Notes: generated by a model not told the origin, from the letters alone. 64,000 bases of DNA from Argentina anserina (GCF_933775445.1 NC_065876.1:22568001-22632000); one strand, 5' to 3'; positions 1 through 11,422 are shown, counted from the first letter of the stretch. Translations and numbers: made by a program.

Positions 1-190
1 TCTCAATCTCAGATTTTTAGAAGTGATGGTATATGTATGGCCACACACTGGTTGGGGCTGTGTTAGGAAATAGCTCAATGCAATGATCTTGCTATATTTT
101 AGGTGGTAATGATGTTAGAGGCTTGAATAAATCCTCATACTTGTCCAACAATGCTGTATTTGAGGCTTAATAGCTTGGTTTGTAGGTGTA
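1..190 (-). pseudogene. Start of gypsy reverse transcriptase, broken
   Basis: Read on the minus strand without regard to stops, this stretch gives LLDKYEDLFKPLTSLPPK, then a segment ending YIYHHF-stop-KSEIE. This is the typical lead-in to a plant gypsy reverse transcriptase: the 'EF.DVF..P..LPP' linker followed by the 'RPYRYPHFQK.EIE' region. In-frame stops interrupt it. The catalytic part of the enzyme lies outside the window. Confidence 0.7.
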
Positions 191-276
191 CTGTCTAATG
201 GCTAAACTTGTAATAGTAGGGCTTCTTTCTCTTTCCTAATCAACCTTGTCATAGCATTGCAACTAATCATCGTAGC

Positions 277-789
277 TTAAGTGGTTGTCATCTCGTGCAA
301 TTTATGGTCTTTCTCATGCACATTGAATCTCATTTTCATTAATTCAAAGTTCCAAACAATATCACCTAGAGTCTTGAGCCATATTGTTCCTAGCACAACT
401 CCACATCCATTAACTAGAAGCACAAAGAAATCATGTTCAAACTCAAACTCTTGCAGCTTGAGTGACAATTTCGTTTCACCCTGTGTTTTAGCCCGAGCAC
501 CACTGGCCATTGCTACACTCATAGGAGCAAAGTGATGTACTATGACCTTGCTTCCTTTTAGGAGGCTTGGATGGATGAAGTTATGTGTAGCTCCTAAGTC
601 TATTAATACATGTACCACTCTACCATTCATAACCCCTTTCAACTGCATAGTGTGAGAATTACTACCCACATCAGCTTGCAATCTAATTAAGGACTCTTCA
701 AGATCCATTAATGGTGGAGATTCAACAAGTTGGGAACCGTCTCCTTCTTCCACTGTCTCTCTTTCATCAGGTATGATTTCCAGGTTCAT
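277..789 (-). pseudogene. Gypsy retropepsin-like aspartic protease fragment
   Basis: An open frame of 170 aa resembling the protease that cuts the gypsy polyprotein. The active-site region reads DLGATHNFI where the family has D-S/T-G-A-T-H-N-F-I, so the second catalytic-motif residue is Leu. The flap region and the later VVLGTIWL segment (family: VILG..WL) are recognisable. It follows the zinc knuckle after a stop codon at its 5' side. The missing Ser/Thr predicts an inactive enzyme. Confidence 0.75.
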
Positions 790-860
790 TAGTTAACCCT
801 TTTTGCTACAGTTATGTCTTCTATTGAAAGGCTCAGCACACCAATAACATTGACCATTTA
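790..860 (-). pseudogene. CCHC zinc-knuckle remnant of gypsy gag
   Basis: The minus strand encodes NGQCYWCAEPFNRRHNC, which matches the gypsy gag knuckle pattern CxxC(x7)HxC (typical form C-F-K-C-G-E-K-Y-S-P-G-H-K-C). It sits between the gag and protease parts, as expected. A TAA follows shortly after it. The knuckle normally binds element RNA. Confidence 0.65.
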
Positions 861-949
861 CCTTCCTAGCTTCAAACTCAGCCTCAGTCAATTAATTCTC
901 CTATTATTTTAACCACTTGAGGCTTAAACTTGTTGGTTGTACTAATTGC

Positions 950-2501
950 CTAGACAGGGCCATGTGAAAAAGTTGTTGATGACTTATAAGTGCCGCTATT
1001 ATGAGCTGTAGTTCCCTTAAGCTGGCCAAACTTCATGTTACTCCTCGCTCCTTTCTCAAACAAACAAGCTAGGTGACAAGCTTCATACAAAGTCCTAAGT
1101 TTCATAGCATGAACCACAGTTCGGATTTCTTCTTTTAACCCTTTAATGAAACAAGACAAGAGTAGATCTACAGAAAATCTAAGTGCTCTCCTTGACATTT
1201 TAGTAAAATGCTCCATATACTCCTCCACTTAACCTGATTGACTCATCCTAGCAACTGCAACTTAGTACTCTGAGCAATAATAAATACTAAACTCTCTCAT
1301 TAATAACTTAGACAATCCTTGCCAAGTGCTGGGAAATTCATGTTTGAACATGTACTACATTTCTGAAGCCTTGTCTGTTAAATGCGTAATTGCAATTGAC
1401 AATTTTCTATCTTCTGGAATTTGATAAAAATCAAAATATTGCTCAGCTTTATTTAACCACTCCACTGGATCACCCCCACTAAAAAATCCAAACTCTAGTC
1501 GCATTTGCTTCATTGTTGGAAGATTGGGATCCACATGTGTTACAGTGGGTTGTGGGATAAAATATGGAGTGAAATATTGAAATGGCATTTGTTGCTGATA
1601 GAGTGTGGCATTTGGGCTGTTAGGTTGTGTAGGATGGCCGTGAGATGAAATAGGCTGAGTAGTAACTGTTGTGGTCTGAGTGGTTTGTGCTTTAATAGGG
1701 GTAGGCTTTGGTGGCAAGGCAATATTAACATTTGTGTGATATGGAGTCTTGTTGAATGAGTTTTGTCTGGCTATGGTAGTGGCCCAATGATTCTTATGTG
1801 TTGGTGAACCTAGAGTGTTAAATGAATGAGGTTGCGTAGGCATGACATGTGAGTAACTACCAAACATAGGCATAGCAAAAGACATAGAGTATGAGACACT
1901 AGACATATATTGATGTGGATCAAAATTATGCATACCCCCCATTGGAAAAAACTGCGCAATCTGAAACTTAGAATCACCACCTCCACTAATTGAAAAATTA
2001 GGCAATACATCTCCTCCTACACCTAACACCTTAGGAACGTTGAGTTTTGGTCTAACAATCAATTCCTTACTCTGACCCATTATGGCCAGATCCATCAAAT
2101 CATCAACATCATGCATTTCATTTTTATCACTAGTATGATCCACAAGCAAGCCAGGTGAAAAATTACCCTCGGCACATGCCATAGTCGACGATGTTGTTGA
2201 ACCACCCTCCATTACCACCACTCCTTTCGGATGGAGTTTGAGCGATGCCACCCGTATGTGAGAGTTGGCCCTGCATCTGTAACCCCTCTATCAACATCAT
2301 TTGAAATTGCTGGAACTGGGTTTGCATCATGGAATTCAGGTCGATGATCTTGGCGTTGGTTTCATCAAGCTTAGTGTTAGTCTCGTTATGGTGAGCTTGG
2401 AGCTCAAATTCGAACTGCATCAAGTCCTCGAAAACCGTCACCTCCTCTGTGATGCTCCTCGGCGAAGAGGGTTTGCCCCCCTTCTGCTTCAAATTCATCA
2501 T
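950..2501 (-). pseudogene. Gypsy gag, frameshifted
   Basis: Three minus-strand frames make up a gag-like protein. The first (2163-2501, ATG at 2501 just inside the primer binding site) includes a likely coiled coil of the type usual in gypsy gag N-termini. The second (1355-2251) has a long Pro/Thr/Gln-rich linker ending in GGDPVEWLNKAEQYFDFY, the hallmark start of the retrotransposon gag domain. The third (950-1228) continues that domain with MEEYMEHFTKMSRR. Frameshifts separate the blocks near 2230 and between 1355 and 1228. Confidence 0.75.
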
Positions 2502-2509
2502 GATCAGTG

Positions 2510-2521
2510 GCTCTGATACCA
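2510..2521 (-). other. Primer binding site for initiator tRNA-Met (gypsy element)
   Basis: The minus strand reads TGGTATCAGAGC, the common plant LTR-retrotransposon primer site complementary to the 3' end of initiator tRNA-Met. It lies seven bases inside the LTR edge. Confidence 0.85.
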
Positions 2522-2528
2522 GATATTA

Positions 2529-2801
2529 TGGATGAAACCCTTAATTCAGATAAAAAAATAAAATGTAGAGAGAAAATTGAAAATAAGATACTGATTGATA
2601 TTTCATAGATGATGATAAGAGCTACAGCTGTGTCCCTTTGTACCAACTCAGATCTAACAAATCTACTACGTGTCAGAGAAACACTGGTCAACTACTAATC
2701 TCAATTACCACTCCTAATAGACTTACTTTAACTAACTGACATTTTTAATTAACAGAACATGTGCCAAACTCGTGCACCTAAAATAGATGAATTTCATAAC
2801 A
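2529..2801 (-). repeat. 5' LTR of the gypsy element
   Basis: About 273 bp. On the minus strand it starts TGTTATGAAATTC and ends CATCCA, giving the TG...CA ends of an LTR directly next to the primer binding site. The boundary was set from the ends only, because the partner LTR is outside the window. Confidence 0.65.
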
Positions 2802-3597
2802 TTGAAACCTTAGGTTTTGCCTTAATTCCTAGGTCGCTCCAAAGGAGTCGGAGACAACAAAGAGTTTACCACACATGTTGAAGAAATAAGTTCGCCTCCA
2901 AACCTTAGTTGGCATAAGAAAATATTATTACACAACAAAGAGTTTACCACCCATTGCAACTCACATCCTCAAAACAAAGACTCTAAATCATCTTCCCCTA
3001 CCAACAAACAGTAGAGAACAACCTTCAGCGAAAGACCGGTAGATCAAACCCGTCGGTCTCCAAATGGTTACCGACACAAAGAACAAATTGACTTAAAAGA
3101 GCTCCGACCAAGCCCTAAGTTTGTCATGAGCAAAGCAAACTCTCTTGGAAAGCATCTGGGAGGCGACGTGAGAGGAAGGAGTCTCGAATCTCGATGAAGG
3201 TTTGAGCCGAGCAGAACCCTAGGGCTAGATTGAGCCGCCGCCATGCTACAGACATAGGGTCTCTCTTCATCTTTTATATGGTATTCTAGGTCTTCAAGAC
3301 CAAGCTGATAGCAAAATATTATAATATAAATAGGATTTGCCAATCAAACTTGAATAATTTGAAATCAATAACCTCCTATATTTTGTTTTTTTATTCAACA
3401 TAGTACATTATTTAGCATGAAAGAAAAGAACAAAAAAAAAACTACTCAATATAAAATTAAATTAAACATAACCACCTTATGACCTGACTCAACTAACTCA
3501 ACCCTCACTCATTATTTCATATATGAAACTATGACAATTCTTTTAACTTTAGTGTCTCTCTTCCTCGTGAAACTTCCAAACAGAAGCCATAATTCCA
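2802..3597. other. No gene recognised
   Basis: Around 2820-3250 the sequence is less AT-rich and looks like fragmented repeat DNA. A 91-codon minus-strand frame at 3068-3343 resembles no family I know. Nothing else is supported. Confidence 0.4.
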
Positions 3598-4571
3598 TTA
3601 GAGATCGAGCATTTAGGCTTTTCTACTCTTTGGATCTGCATTATATATCCACACATATCAATATGATGATTTTTGTTATGAAATAATCAACCTATGATAA
3701 TATTGTTTAAAAAAACACTAAAATTGAGATATTCTTACTGTATGTCGTAGAACGCTTTTTTGGATCTTCACAGTTTTCAGCTCACTGGGTCTATTTTCCA
3801 AATATTCCTTTAATTGTTCTTTATTTAAGGATTCAATCATATTGGTCTGTACAAAATATAAAGATGTAAAATTTACATAAAAGTTAAATTACAATAAGGT
3901 AAACTAAAGAGTTCCATTCAAAAAACAAAAAACTAAAGTTTGAGCATTAAAGTGTTTTTGAAACATAGAGCTATTTTTTGCTTCGCTATAGAGAAATCAT
4001 AGTGAAGTCATAGGAGATGTTCTTAAATAATAAAAATATATATTATGTTCTATCTTCATTGTGGTATTCAGTAGGTCAATTAAATAATTAAAACATTACT
4101 CATTCAGTCAATATTGTTACAAGTTACAACTGATTGGTTAATTATGTAGATTAACGTTTGTTTGACCATATTTCATTTACGTTTTTGTTATGACTTCTGC
4201 AAATACATTGTATAAAGACTGAAATACTACTCCTCAAAGATGACTTCAAGTTAAGAATAATTTAGATATTCATTACAAATAATTAAAATTCTTTTGATTT
4301 TTGGTAAAATCTATAATTTACTGTGTTTCAAATATTTTTTTGATTAGCATGATATACGTACCCATGTTTTCAGATCTTGTATCTTCTTTTCGAGAATGTC
4401 TGCCTCCTTGTCTGCAAAGTTCTTCCTCTCTTGCCATGAGATTGATGTAGGTGGATTTGATGATGTTGTTGTCTTTGATTTCTTCTTTCCGTCCTTGATC
4501 AATGAAGACATTATATACTTTCTCAGGTTTCTCTTTATTGGTTTTTTTCTTTGAATTGATGAGATTGACAT
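3598..4571 (-). CDS. Small three-exon gene, function unknown (118 aa)
   Basis: Function not recognised. Three minus-strand exons join in frame: 4571-4362 (70 codons), 3846-3739 (36 codons) and 3636-3598 (12 codons plus TAA). Both introns have good signals: donors GTACGT and GTAAGA, acceptors ending TTTTGTACAG and TATAATGCAG, both in phase 0. The product is basic at the N-terminus (IQRKKPIKRNLRKY) and then rich in Lys, Glu and Leu (KEADILEKKIQDLK, NKEQLKEYLENRP), which suggests a coiled-coil helix. A second in-frame ATG at 4511 would give 98 aa. A TATA box at 4605-4616 lies so close that the second ATG may be the real start. It could be the tail of a larger gene or a decayed transcription factor. 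Confidence 0.5.
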
Positions 4572-4604
4572 AAAAAAACATTGGAACAAACCTTTTAATA
4601 TTAC

Positions 4605-4616
4605 TATTTATAAATA
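4605..4616 (-). promoter_or_regulatory. TATA box upstream of the small gene
   Basis: The minus strand reads TATTTATAAATA, about 35-45 bases upstream of the first ATG (4571) of the three-exon gene. This spacing puts the expected transcription start close to or just before that ATG. Confidence 0.45.
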
Positions 4617-5744
4617 CTAGTCTCTTTACATGCCCTACTCACGTGCTAATTTACTTTTGAAAAAAAAATAAAGAAGAAAAATGATAGAGGAGTTATGGTT
4701 ATAGGTAGTGGGTAAGTGGGAGGACTTTATCTACTGTTTTATATATTTTTTATTTTTTGCTTTACAATTGTAACCATGTCTAATATTTTAAAATATTTTG
4801 GAGCTTTAATTCATTAAGGATAATTATGGTATTTTTCGGTTTGACAGTTCCATATGAGGAATTGCTTTAATTAATAAACTATCATTCTCGCACGTATGAA
4901 GACACATGCAAAAGGACATGCTTACTAGTTTTACTGCTCATAAACCAACTTCTTTTACTGTTGTTTGAACGTGTGCATCATATCTTATATTCATTTTTTT
5001 AGAGAATTTGTAGGAGAAAGTGGTTTCATTGTTTCAAATTTACTTTCTTACCCATTATTTAAAAATATAATCATATTACTAAATCAAGGGTAGTATAGGA
5101 AACATGTGTTTGACGGTTACGTATGGCAAATTGCTTTAATATATAGAGATGAGTTTCAACTTTTATATAAATTAAATTTATAATGTATTAACGTTAGAGA
5201 ATGTTGGCGTTTTTTTTGTCAAATATTTCACAAAAGATAAATAGTTTGGATTAGATGAAGTAAACAAAGGCGCGATAATAACATCTTATTTTAAAGAGTT
5301 TTTTTTTTAAGAATGTAACGATTACCCGTGTGGGGACGAAGATGACAAGAAGCTAGTACCTAAACAATTCAACCTTTTTGCAGCCATGAAGCATTTTTAA
5401 TAGATTTTAATTTTCATCTATAAATATTAAGGACACAAATGAACCAAACACCATCGATCGATGTCACATTTCCTCATCATTAGAAGCAAGAGTATTTATC
5501 TAATTTTGCGGACCCATAGTTCAATCCAACCCCGTTAAACATCGTTAAGCCTCCAAATACGGAAGTAAATTTGCTCCCCACCCTTAATTCCACACCCACA
5601 TATATGAATGACATGTGTCTTTTTAACCTAACCACCCTAACTATGATGGACACGTTAATTAAATATTATTTTAATATATTTATTTATTTAAAAAATTAAT
5701 TTATAAATTTGAAAATATTTAGATGTATATATATGTCAAAGTGT
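4617..5744. other. AT-rich intergenic DNA
   Basis: No gene, RNA or defined repeat recognised. Confidence 0.5.
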
Positions 5745-5990
5745 GCATTAAAATAATGAAAACATAACTTGTTGGAATGGCTAAAGACTTGATAAGTACC
5801 TTGGATGACCAAAGTTCGAATCTCACCACAAGCATTCTTATTTTTATCACGAGTTTCTCTCCTTATATATATTAAAGTGTGCATAAATATAACATAAATT
5901 GAATCTGTTATAATGATTAATGAGTTGTTGGGTGCATTAGATGGCTAAGGTTCAAATCTCACCATAAGTATTTTCACTTTTATCATGAGT
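5745..5990 (+). repeat. Two diverged tandem copies of a tRNA-like (SINE-like) segment
   Basis: Copy one (about 5745-5860) and copy two (about 5880-5990) share the pattern 'aatggctaa...gttcgaatctcacca..agcatt...ttttatcacgagtt'. The block GTTCGAATCTC (GTTCAAATCTC in copy two) resembles the B box of a Pol III promoter, and the upstream 'ATGGCTAA' could be a decayed A box. This arrangement is typical of tRNA-derived SINE heads. No full tRNA cloverleaf is evident, so neither is called as a tRNA. Confidence 0.45.
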
Positions 5991-6145
5991 TGGTGCGTGT
6001 CTGCGTGTCTGATGCGGATATTCGCGCGTCCGATTTAGATACTCGCGGATATTCGCGTGTCCGATTCAGATACTTGTGTGTCCGGGTCGTGTCCAAAGTG
6101 AATTCGCGTGTCTGTGTCCGTGTCGGACACGCAATATGACCCCAG
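5990..6145 (-). repeat. GC-rich degenerate tandem repeat
   Basis: Short variable units built on 'GGACACGCGAATATCC' and 'GGACACG' on the minus strand, in sharp contrast to the AT-rich surroundings. Both strands stay open for 60-95 codons only because of the repeat. This kind of GTGTCC/GGACAC sequence is a dispersed plant repeat, not a gene. Confidence 0.5.
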
Positions 6146-6433
6146 AAGCCGTGTTCGTGCTTCATAGAAAATAACACTATGTCTTGATAGATTTAAACAA
6201 ATAATGACAACCAATTTATGCCCCAAATAGATTAAAGCATGCCTAAATCGGTATATTAATCGAAGAATAGAGACACGCGACATCTTAGAGAGGACGCCCA
6301 AATCACTCAATGACGACGACAACTTTATTCTAAAGTTGTAAAATCACTAAAATAAGTCACTGAAATAATAATATTGTCCTCAATATTGTAACTGGGTTGA
6401 TGTAACCACTCGAAATTTAAATAGATATATTCT

Positions 6434-6455
6434 TATATATATATATATATATATG
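6434..6455. repeat. TA microsatellite in the solo LTR
   Basis: About ten uninterrupted TA units. Confidence 0.9.
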
Positions 6456-6658
6456 TGAGTGCTTATAATTATATATTGTACTATGCTAAATTATTTGTTA
6501 TTTACCTTTTTATTTTTATTTATGTGGGGTTTAGGAATTCTAGTCAAGAGCCCAGACTCATAACCCAATACCATACCCAAGCCCAAATGAGATATTAAAA
6601 CACTGTTGTCGTAGAAGAAAGTATATTGTCGTATTTTCCTTCATCACCATCGTCGTCC

Positions 6659-6720
6659 TCTTCTTCTTCTTCTTCTTCTTCTTCTTCTTCTTCCTCTTCA
6701 CTGTCGTCTTCTTCTTCCTT
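6659..6720. repeat. TCT trinucleotide tract in the solo LTR
   Basis: Mostly uninterrupted TCT/TTC units. The poly-Lys frame on the minus strand here is a by-product of this tract. Confidence 0.9.
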
Positions 6721-7016
6721 GCTTTCTCTCTACCGCCTTGTCTCCTCCAATATTTTCCAGCGTGAAACCATTCTCCAACCGCCATAGAAATCAACAGCCA
6801 TCTTAGACTTTTTCCAAAAATTCCTAGTAACCGTCGTGATTAAGCAGGAGGTGTCCAAAAACTTGGGAAGCAAGTTCTGAATTGAAGATTCTTTGAAACC
6901 ATCAAGGAGGAGCTGGAATCTTAGAGATTTCTAATGGGTAAGATTTCAGTTGTACAATTCCATTTCGCTTCTTTCATCTTGTCTTCGACTCCACGTTTTA
7001 TCCCCTTTTCAGAACC

Positions 7017-7026
7017 CTATAAATAG
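7017..7026 (+). promoter_or_regulatory. TATA box inside the solo LTR
   Basis: CTATAAATAG, about 0.6 kb into the LTR on the strand set by its TG...CA orientation. It would be the U3 promoter if the LTR is still transcribed. Confidence 0.5.
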
Positions 7027-7659
7027 GTTGAGATCATTATGGTTTTCCATATGGTTTCTTGAGTTACCCATAGAGCAATAGAAACAGAACGTGAGTGAGG
7101 TTGAGTGAGGGAGAGATGAGATAGAAGTCAGAAGAACCAAGATTAGAATCAGAAACATAATCCATGAGTTTTGACATTCAAATGTGAATTTATCCTCCTA
7201 GCAGCTATTTTGAATCTTATATTTGTTGTTATGTTCAGTTCATATCCAACATATTTCCAAATATATTGCAAGCACAGAAGCATATTAAGATCATTCAGCA
7301 ATATTGTTCTGTAAATTTGGGTGTCCTTATCACTTCTAAGGTTATTATTGGCTTATGATTATTCATTTGTTTTATTGAATAAGAATTTAGAATGACTAGG
7401 GACCCTATATGATCAATTGTATGTTCATATTGTAGATTAAGACCCTTAAACTTGGTATGAACTGATTGCAACATTCATTTGGGAAATTTCTGTTTTTTTT
7501 AATCTTTTGATCTTGAGGAAACCATATACTTTGATCGATTTTGGTATTTGTTTCAGTAACCATTTGCATGATTAAAAGCTTATATATATTGTTTGATTCT
7601 GTGTAATTTGATGCAATTTCATTTTGAAATTCGGTAGTCAAGTTTTGAGTCTAAAAGCA

Positions 7660-8450
7660 TAGGACTGCATTTTGGAAATCAGCTTTTCTGAGTTTTGAGC
7701 CCTGCAGTTTTTTTCGGTGAAAATTGTACATTCTGGTTCATTATTTGGAGTTTCTTTCTTCATAAAATTTGTAGCTAACATGTCAAAGATCATTTGAGAG
7801 TTAGAATCTCGTGAAAAGAAGCTTTCTAGATTAAGTTATGATTTTTCAAAGTTGTGTTGCTGCATTCTACAAAACAGTTTTCAAGTTTTATATCCAGTTT
7901 TATATTATCTTAAATTTGTTATAACTCTGTTGGTTATTTGAAGTTAGTGTCTTCATAAAACATGTAGTAGACATTCTAATGATCATTTTAGAGTTAGAAT
8001 AGCTTTAAAAATAGTTTTCTAGATTTAGTTATGGTTTTTCTAAAGTTAAGGATATGCATCAATAAATACTGCAGGACAGTTATTCCGAGTTTTGGACCCA
8101 GTCACTTTGTTGTTGAAAACTATGCATTTTGGTTTGGTATTTGGATTTTTTGTCTTCACAAAAGTTCTAGTAGACATCTTAATCTTTATTTCAAAACTGG
8201 AATCTCTTTCAAAAAGATTTCTGTAGATTAAGATAAATTTTTCAAATTTGAAGATCAGTTTCAGGAAAATTCAGTATATTAGCTTTTCTACATTTTTGAA
8301 CCAGCTGCATTTTTACTGAAGACTGTATGTTTCAGTTAGGCTACTAATGTTGGTGTCTTCAGATAAGTTGCAATAGACATTTTAGTGATCGTCTCTTGAA
8401 AAAGATATTTCTATATATAGTCTTGATATTTCGAATTTAAGGGTCTACAT
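7660..8450 (+). repeat. Four diverged tandem repeats of about 200 bp
   Basis: The phrase 'GTCTTCATAAAA...GTAG(T)AGACATTCTAATGATC' returns in altered form at about 7758, 7950, 8151 and 8352, giving periods of 192-203 bp. Each unit also carries 'GAGTTTTGGACCCAG' or a variant, 'ACTATGCATTTTGGTT' and 'TTTCTAGATTAAGTTATG'. Units are well diverged, so the array is old and was probably present in the retrotransposon itself. Confidence 0.7.
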
Positions 8451-9876
8451 TAGTAATAACTGCATTTGTATGACTATTTGTTTCTTCTGATTTCAGTAGC
8501 TTCACATTATCAAACTTGTTCATTATGATTACAAAATGAATTTAGACATTCTTAATTTTCCAACATAATTTGTGGCATAGTCAAAACAGTTTTTTGTGTC
8601 AATTGTATATCTACTTTGGTTAGTTATTTAGCATGTCAAATAAGGTTGAAGCTAGTAACAGGAACAGTAAGTATTACTTTCATAATCATAGTTTAGTATG
8701 TACTTGAGCCATCATATGAGCTGTGTGTTTAAAAATGAACTGTGTACTTATAGATAGGATGTGTAATATGTGGTTTGTGCTTAGATATTTACTGTTTATG
8801 CATGAACATGTGCATTTACAATTGCTTGGCAAAGGTAGGGGGATCTGGGAAACCTCTATTGACTTGTATTGTGTGAATATATCTTGGTTGATATGTGTGT
8901 TGCTTGTTGCTTGTTTGGTTGAATATCGATGCATACACATTTGAACGATCTAGTAATGCATCATTATATGCAAAGACATGTGAAGGATAAGGGTGGTGAA
9001 AGTAATATGGTATTGATCTTTTGCGTAGTTGAGTCCACAACCTCAACAGGTACCATGCACCCATGTATGCCCATGGTTATTGCGCAATTAGTATAGAATG
9101 TAAAAGAGTAATTCGAAGCCGGAGAAAGGGGAATGGGCAAGATAACTAGCAAAAGATGGCTAAGATATTGTTATTTGGTGGAAGTCAGTTCATGTGGTTG
9201 AGTGCCCTGAGTCACCTTCTTGGTTAAAATACATGGTATGAGACATGTATGCTCAATGTATTATTCCATGTGGATTAACTGGAGTAGAACGTGCATATAT
9301 ACATGTATCATATAATGATTGTTTGATTATCTTTTGTTGGAAATGAATAGCTCCCTACTAAGCCGCAGGTTGTGCTCACTCCTCTATAATTTTGCAGGTT
9401 TAAGTTGTGAACCGTGAAGATTAGTGGTTGAAAGAATGAGAGTTAGTTAGTGTTGTAGGTGTGTAAGCACCCTTAGTACTTTTGAGTTTTATGTAACTTT
9501 GTATGTATCCCTGTAATGAAACGAGAAGTCAATTTCTTTAAGAATGTGTCATATTCTATTTATAATTTATTTAGTTTATTTTCTTTTTAGCTTACACTTC
9601 GAAACAAATTCCTTTAAAAACCGGGCGTGACAGTTGATAAAGCTGTAAAATTTATTTGCCAACTTGAATAATTAAGGTAGTATTATTAGTCTTAAAAATA
9701 GTAATCGAGTCCTCAAACTTGTAACTCCAATTTTAAAGACTCGATTACTGCCACTTTCAACACTAATATCACTACTTTAACGACTTAAGTTGGTAATAAA
9801 AATTACAATTTTATAAAACTCAGTTACAACATTAAGGACAGTATTATTCCTTTAATAACTTATTTTACAACTAAAG

Positions 9877-11422
9877 GAAAAACTTTTTTTTGGCACAAAC
9901 TAAAGGAAAAACTTGGTGCATAGCATCATTAGCATGCATCAAAAAATCCCTATAATAGAATATATGAAAAAGCTCATGCATCCTTCTATTTTGACCTGAG
10001 TTTTCATTTTTAACTCTGTTTATGGTCTAATTTAGTAATTAATAAAGAAAATGATTCTAAATTCAACAACTTTGGTGTAAATTGTAGTACGAATCTTCTC
10101 TCAAACTTTACTTTAATTTCATTTCTAGTTTTGTCTCTGGTTACAGCTTAACATGGACTCTTCTATCAAACTTTACTTCAATTTCATTTCTAGTTTGGTC
10201 TCTGGTTACAGCTTAACATGGAGAGTCCCCTGAACTCAACATTAATTTAAAACAAAATGCATGAATATAAGTTTAAGTGATACAACTTTGATACAGTTTA
10301 TATAACTTAACTTGACATGTCCTAGTTTCGGGTGGGTTGATTTAGCTCTAATTGGGTGAAAATGAATCTTATGGATGCATATTTAATATAATTTCATCCA
10401 ATTCGACACAACAATTCAAGATTCTATGATCATTCAAGAAAAAATTGAACGAACATTTGTTTTGTTGATATAATTTTCAGTATACATTTAATGTAGCTTG
10501 ACAAAATTTGTTAAAACTTAACATTGTGGACTCTAGCCTTAAGTGTGATTTTCTGATAAACATGTGTGCTTGTTGATAGGAATTAATGGGATTACGTGCT
10601 TGTTGATTGATATAAATATGAAGCTAACGTTCATGAAGCTTTAAAAGAAGAGAGATTGGACGTCCCAGGTCCCTCCTGATAGTTTTTGGCTTCACCCTCC
10701 ATTAATTATTTAATATTTTCAGAAAATCACAAGATGACGTCATGTTTATCAGAATTAAAAGTAATTATAAACATTATCCAGAACAAATTCCGGTTCAGAC
10801 AGCCTGTGTCCACGTCGATTCGTTGACCACATGCTTCGAACTGTGTTTAATAAACCGTCGCCTGCCCCACCGCCGTGACCCACACGCCCTTCTTTACTTC
10901 TGGTAACTATGTTTCACTTTTACCTTTTTACTCATTTGACTTATAACTTTTCCCCATCACTCTTATTTGTTACCTTTTTGGTACAACTTGCATGTATTCG
11001 CACGTAAGGTTAGGTACGTGACCCTTTGTATACCTTCCAGAAAACGACAAAACACCTGATCGTGGGGCCCACCTTATTCAAAGGCCAAAAACAGAAACCC
11101 TTCCCTTTGGAGAGCATAAGAGGTTTCAGCTTTCTATTTTCTTTTTCTTGGCTTACACGCTTTTTCTCTTTATTCCTTCAAGAGTAGTAGGAAAATTTCT
11201 CTTTTGAGCAAGGAGTTCAAAGAGAAGAAGAATATTCATGTAGTATATGCTAGAGGTTTACATTTTCTATACAACAATCTAGTCCGTCTGGATGAGTTAC
11301 CCCTAAAGAATTGAACACGGTTAAAAACTTTGAAACCGGTCTATTAGAGTGAGTCACTAGTTGTAATTGCATTCTATTATACAAGTTTACAGACATAAAG
11401 TATTTGCAGTAGTTATGTATAT
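9877..11422. other. Intergenic DNA, no gene recognised
   Basis: Apart from the 65-bp duplication at 10094-10222 nothing is recognised. The block 10780-11110 is less AT-rich but shows no convincing open frame. Confidence 0.45.
10094..10222 (+). repeat. 65-bp tandem duplication
   Basis: Two adjacent copies of 'ctt(c/t)aatttcatttctagttt.gtctctggttacagcttaacatgg', offset by 65 bases and differing at only a few positions. Confidence 0.85.

Larger units (their letters stand above)
1..2801 (-). mobile_element. Degenerate Ty3/gypsy LTR retrotransposon, partial
   Basis: On the minus strand the order is LTR (2529-2801), primer binding site (2510-2521), gag (950-2501), a CCHC zinc knuckle (about 790-856), retropepsin (277-789) and the beginning of reverse transcriptase (1 to about 190). 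This is Ty3/gypsy order. Every coding part is broken by stops or frameshifts, so the copy cannot make its proteins. The rest of pol and the second LTR lie left of the window. Target-site duplication cannot be tested because only one end is present. Confidence 0.85.
6401..9632 (+). repeat. Solo LTR, 3.2 kb, with GTTGA target duplication
   Basis: The segment begins TGTAACCACTCGAAATTT and ends AAACCGGGCGTGACA. Both ends are typical of large plant gypsy LTRs, and the first bases are a decayed inverse of the last. The five bases GTTGA stand immediately before it (6396-6400) and immediately after it (9633-9637). Nothing inside looks like a primer site, gag or pol, so this is most simply one LTR left after recombination between the two LTRs of an element. 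It holds a TA microsatellite, a TCT tract, a TATA box and a 200-bp tandem repeat. A non-autonomous element without internal region cannot be excluded. Confidence 0.8.
6330..9876. mobile_element. Old MITE-like inverted-repeat element, split by a solo LTR
   Basis: The left flank of the solo LTR (6330-6400) is an inverted copy of the far right flank (about 9812-9876). Ends CTAAAGTTGTAAAAT and (reverse complement) CTTTAGTTGTAAAAT match, as do CAGTTACAA-ATT-AGGACA-TATTATT blocks. Removing the LTR and one target duplication leaves an element of about 310 bp. The right part also has a perfect 12-bp hairpin, AGTAATCGAGTC with GACTCGATTACT (about 9702-9748). The superfamily was not identified. Confidence 0.6.

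Noticed and set aside
3068..3343. 91-codon frame on the minus strand
   Set aside because: It resembles no protein, and the region looks like fragmented repeat DNA.
5760..5840. tRNA gene
   Set aside because: Only a B-box-like word is present; no complete cloverleaf could be drawn.
6558..6794. Open frame with a poly-Lys tract (minus)
   Set aside because: It is the reverse of the TCT microsatellite in the solo LTR and has no family similarity.
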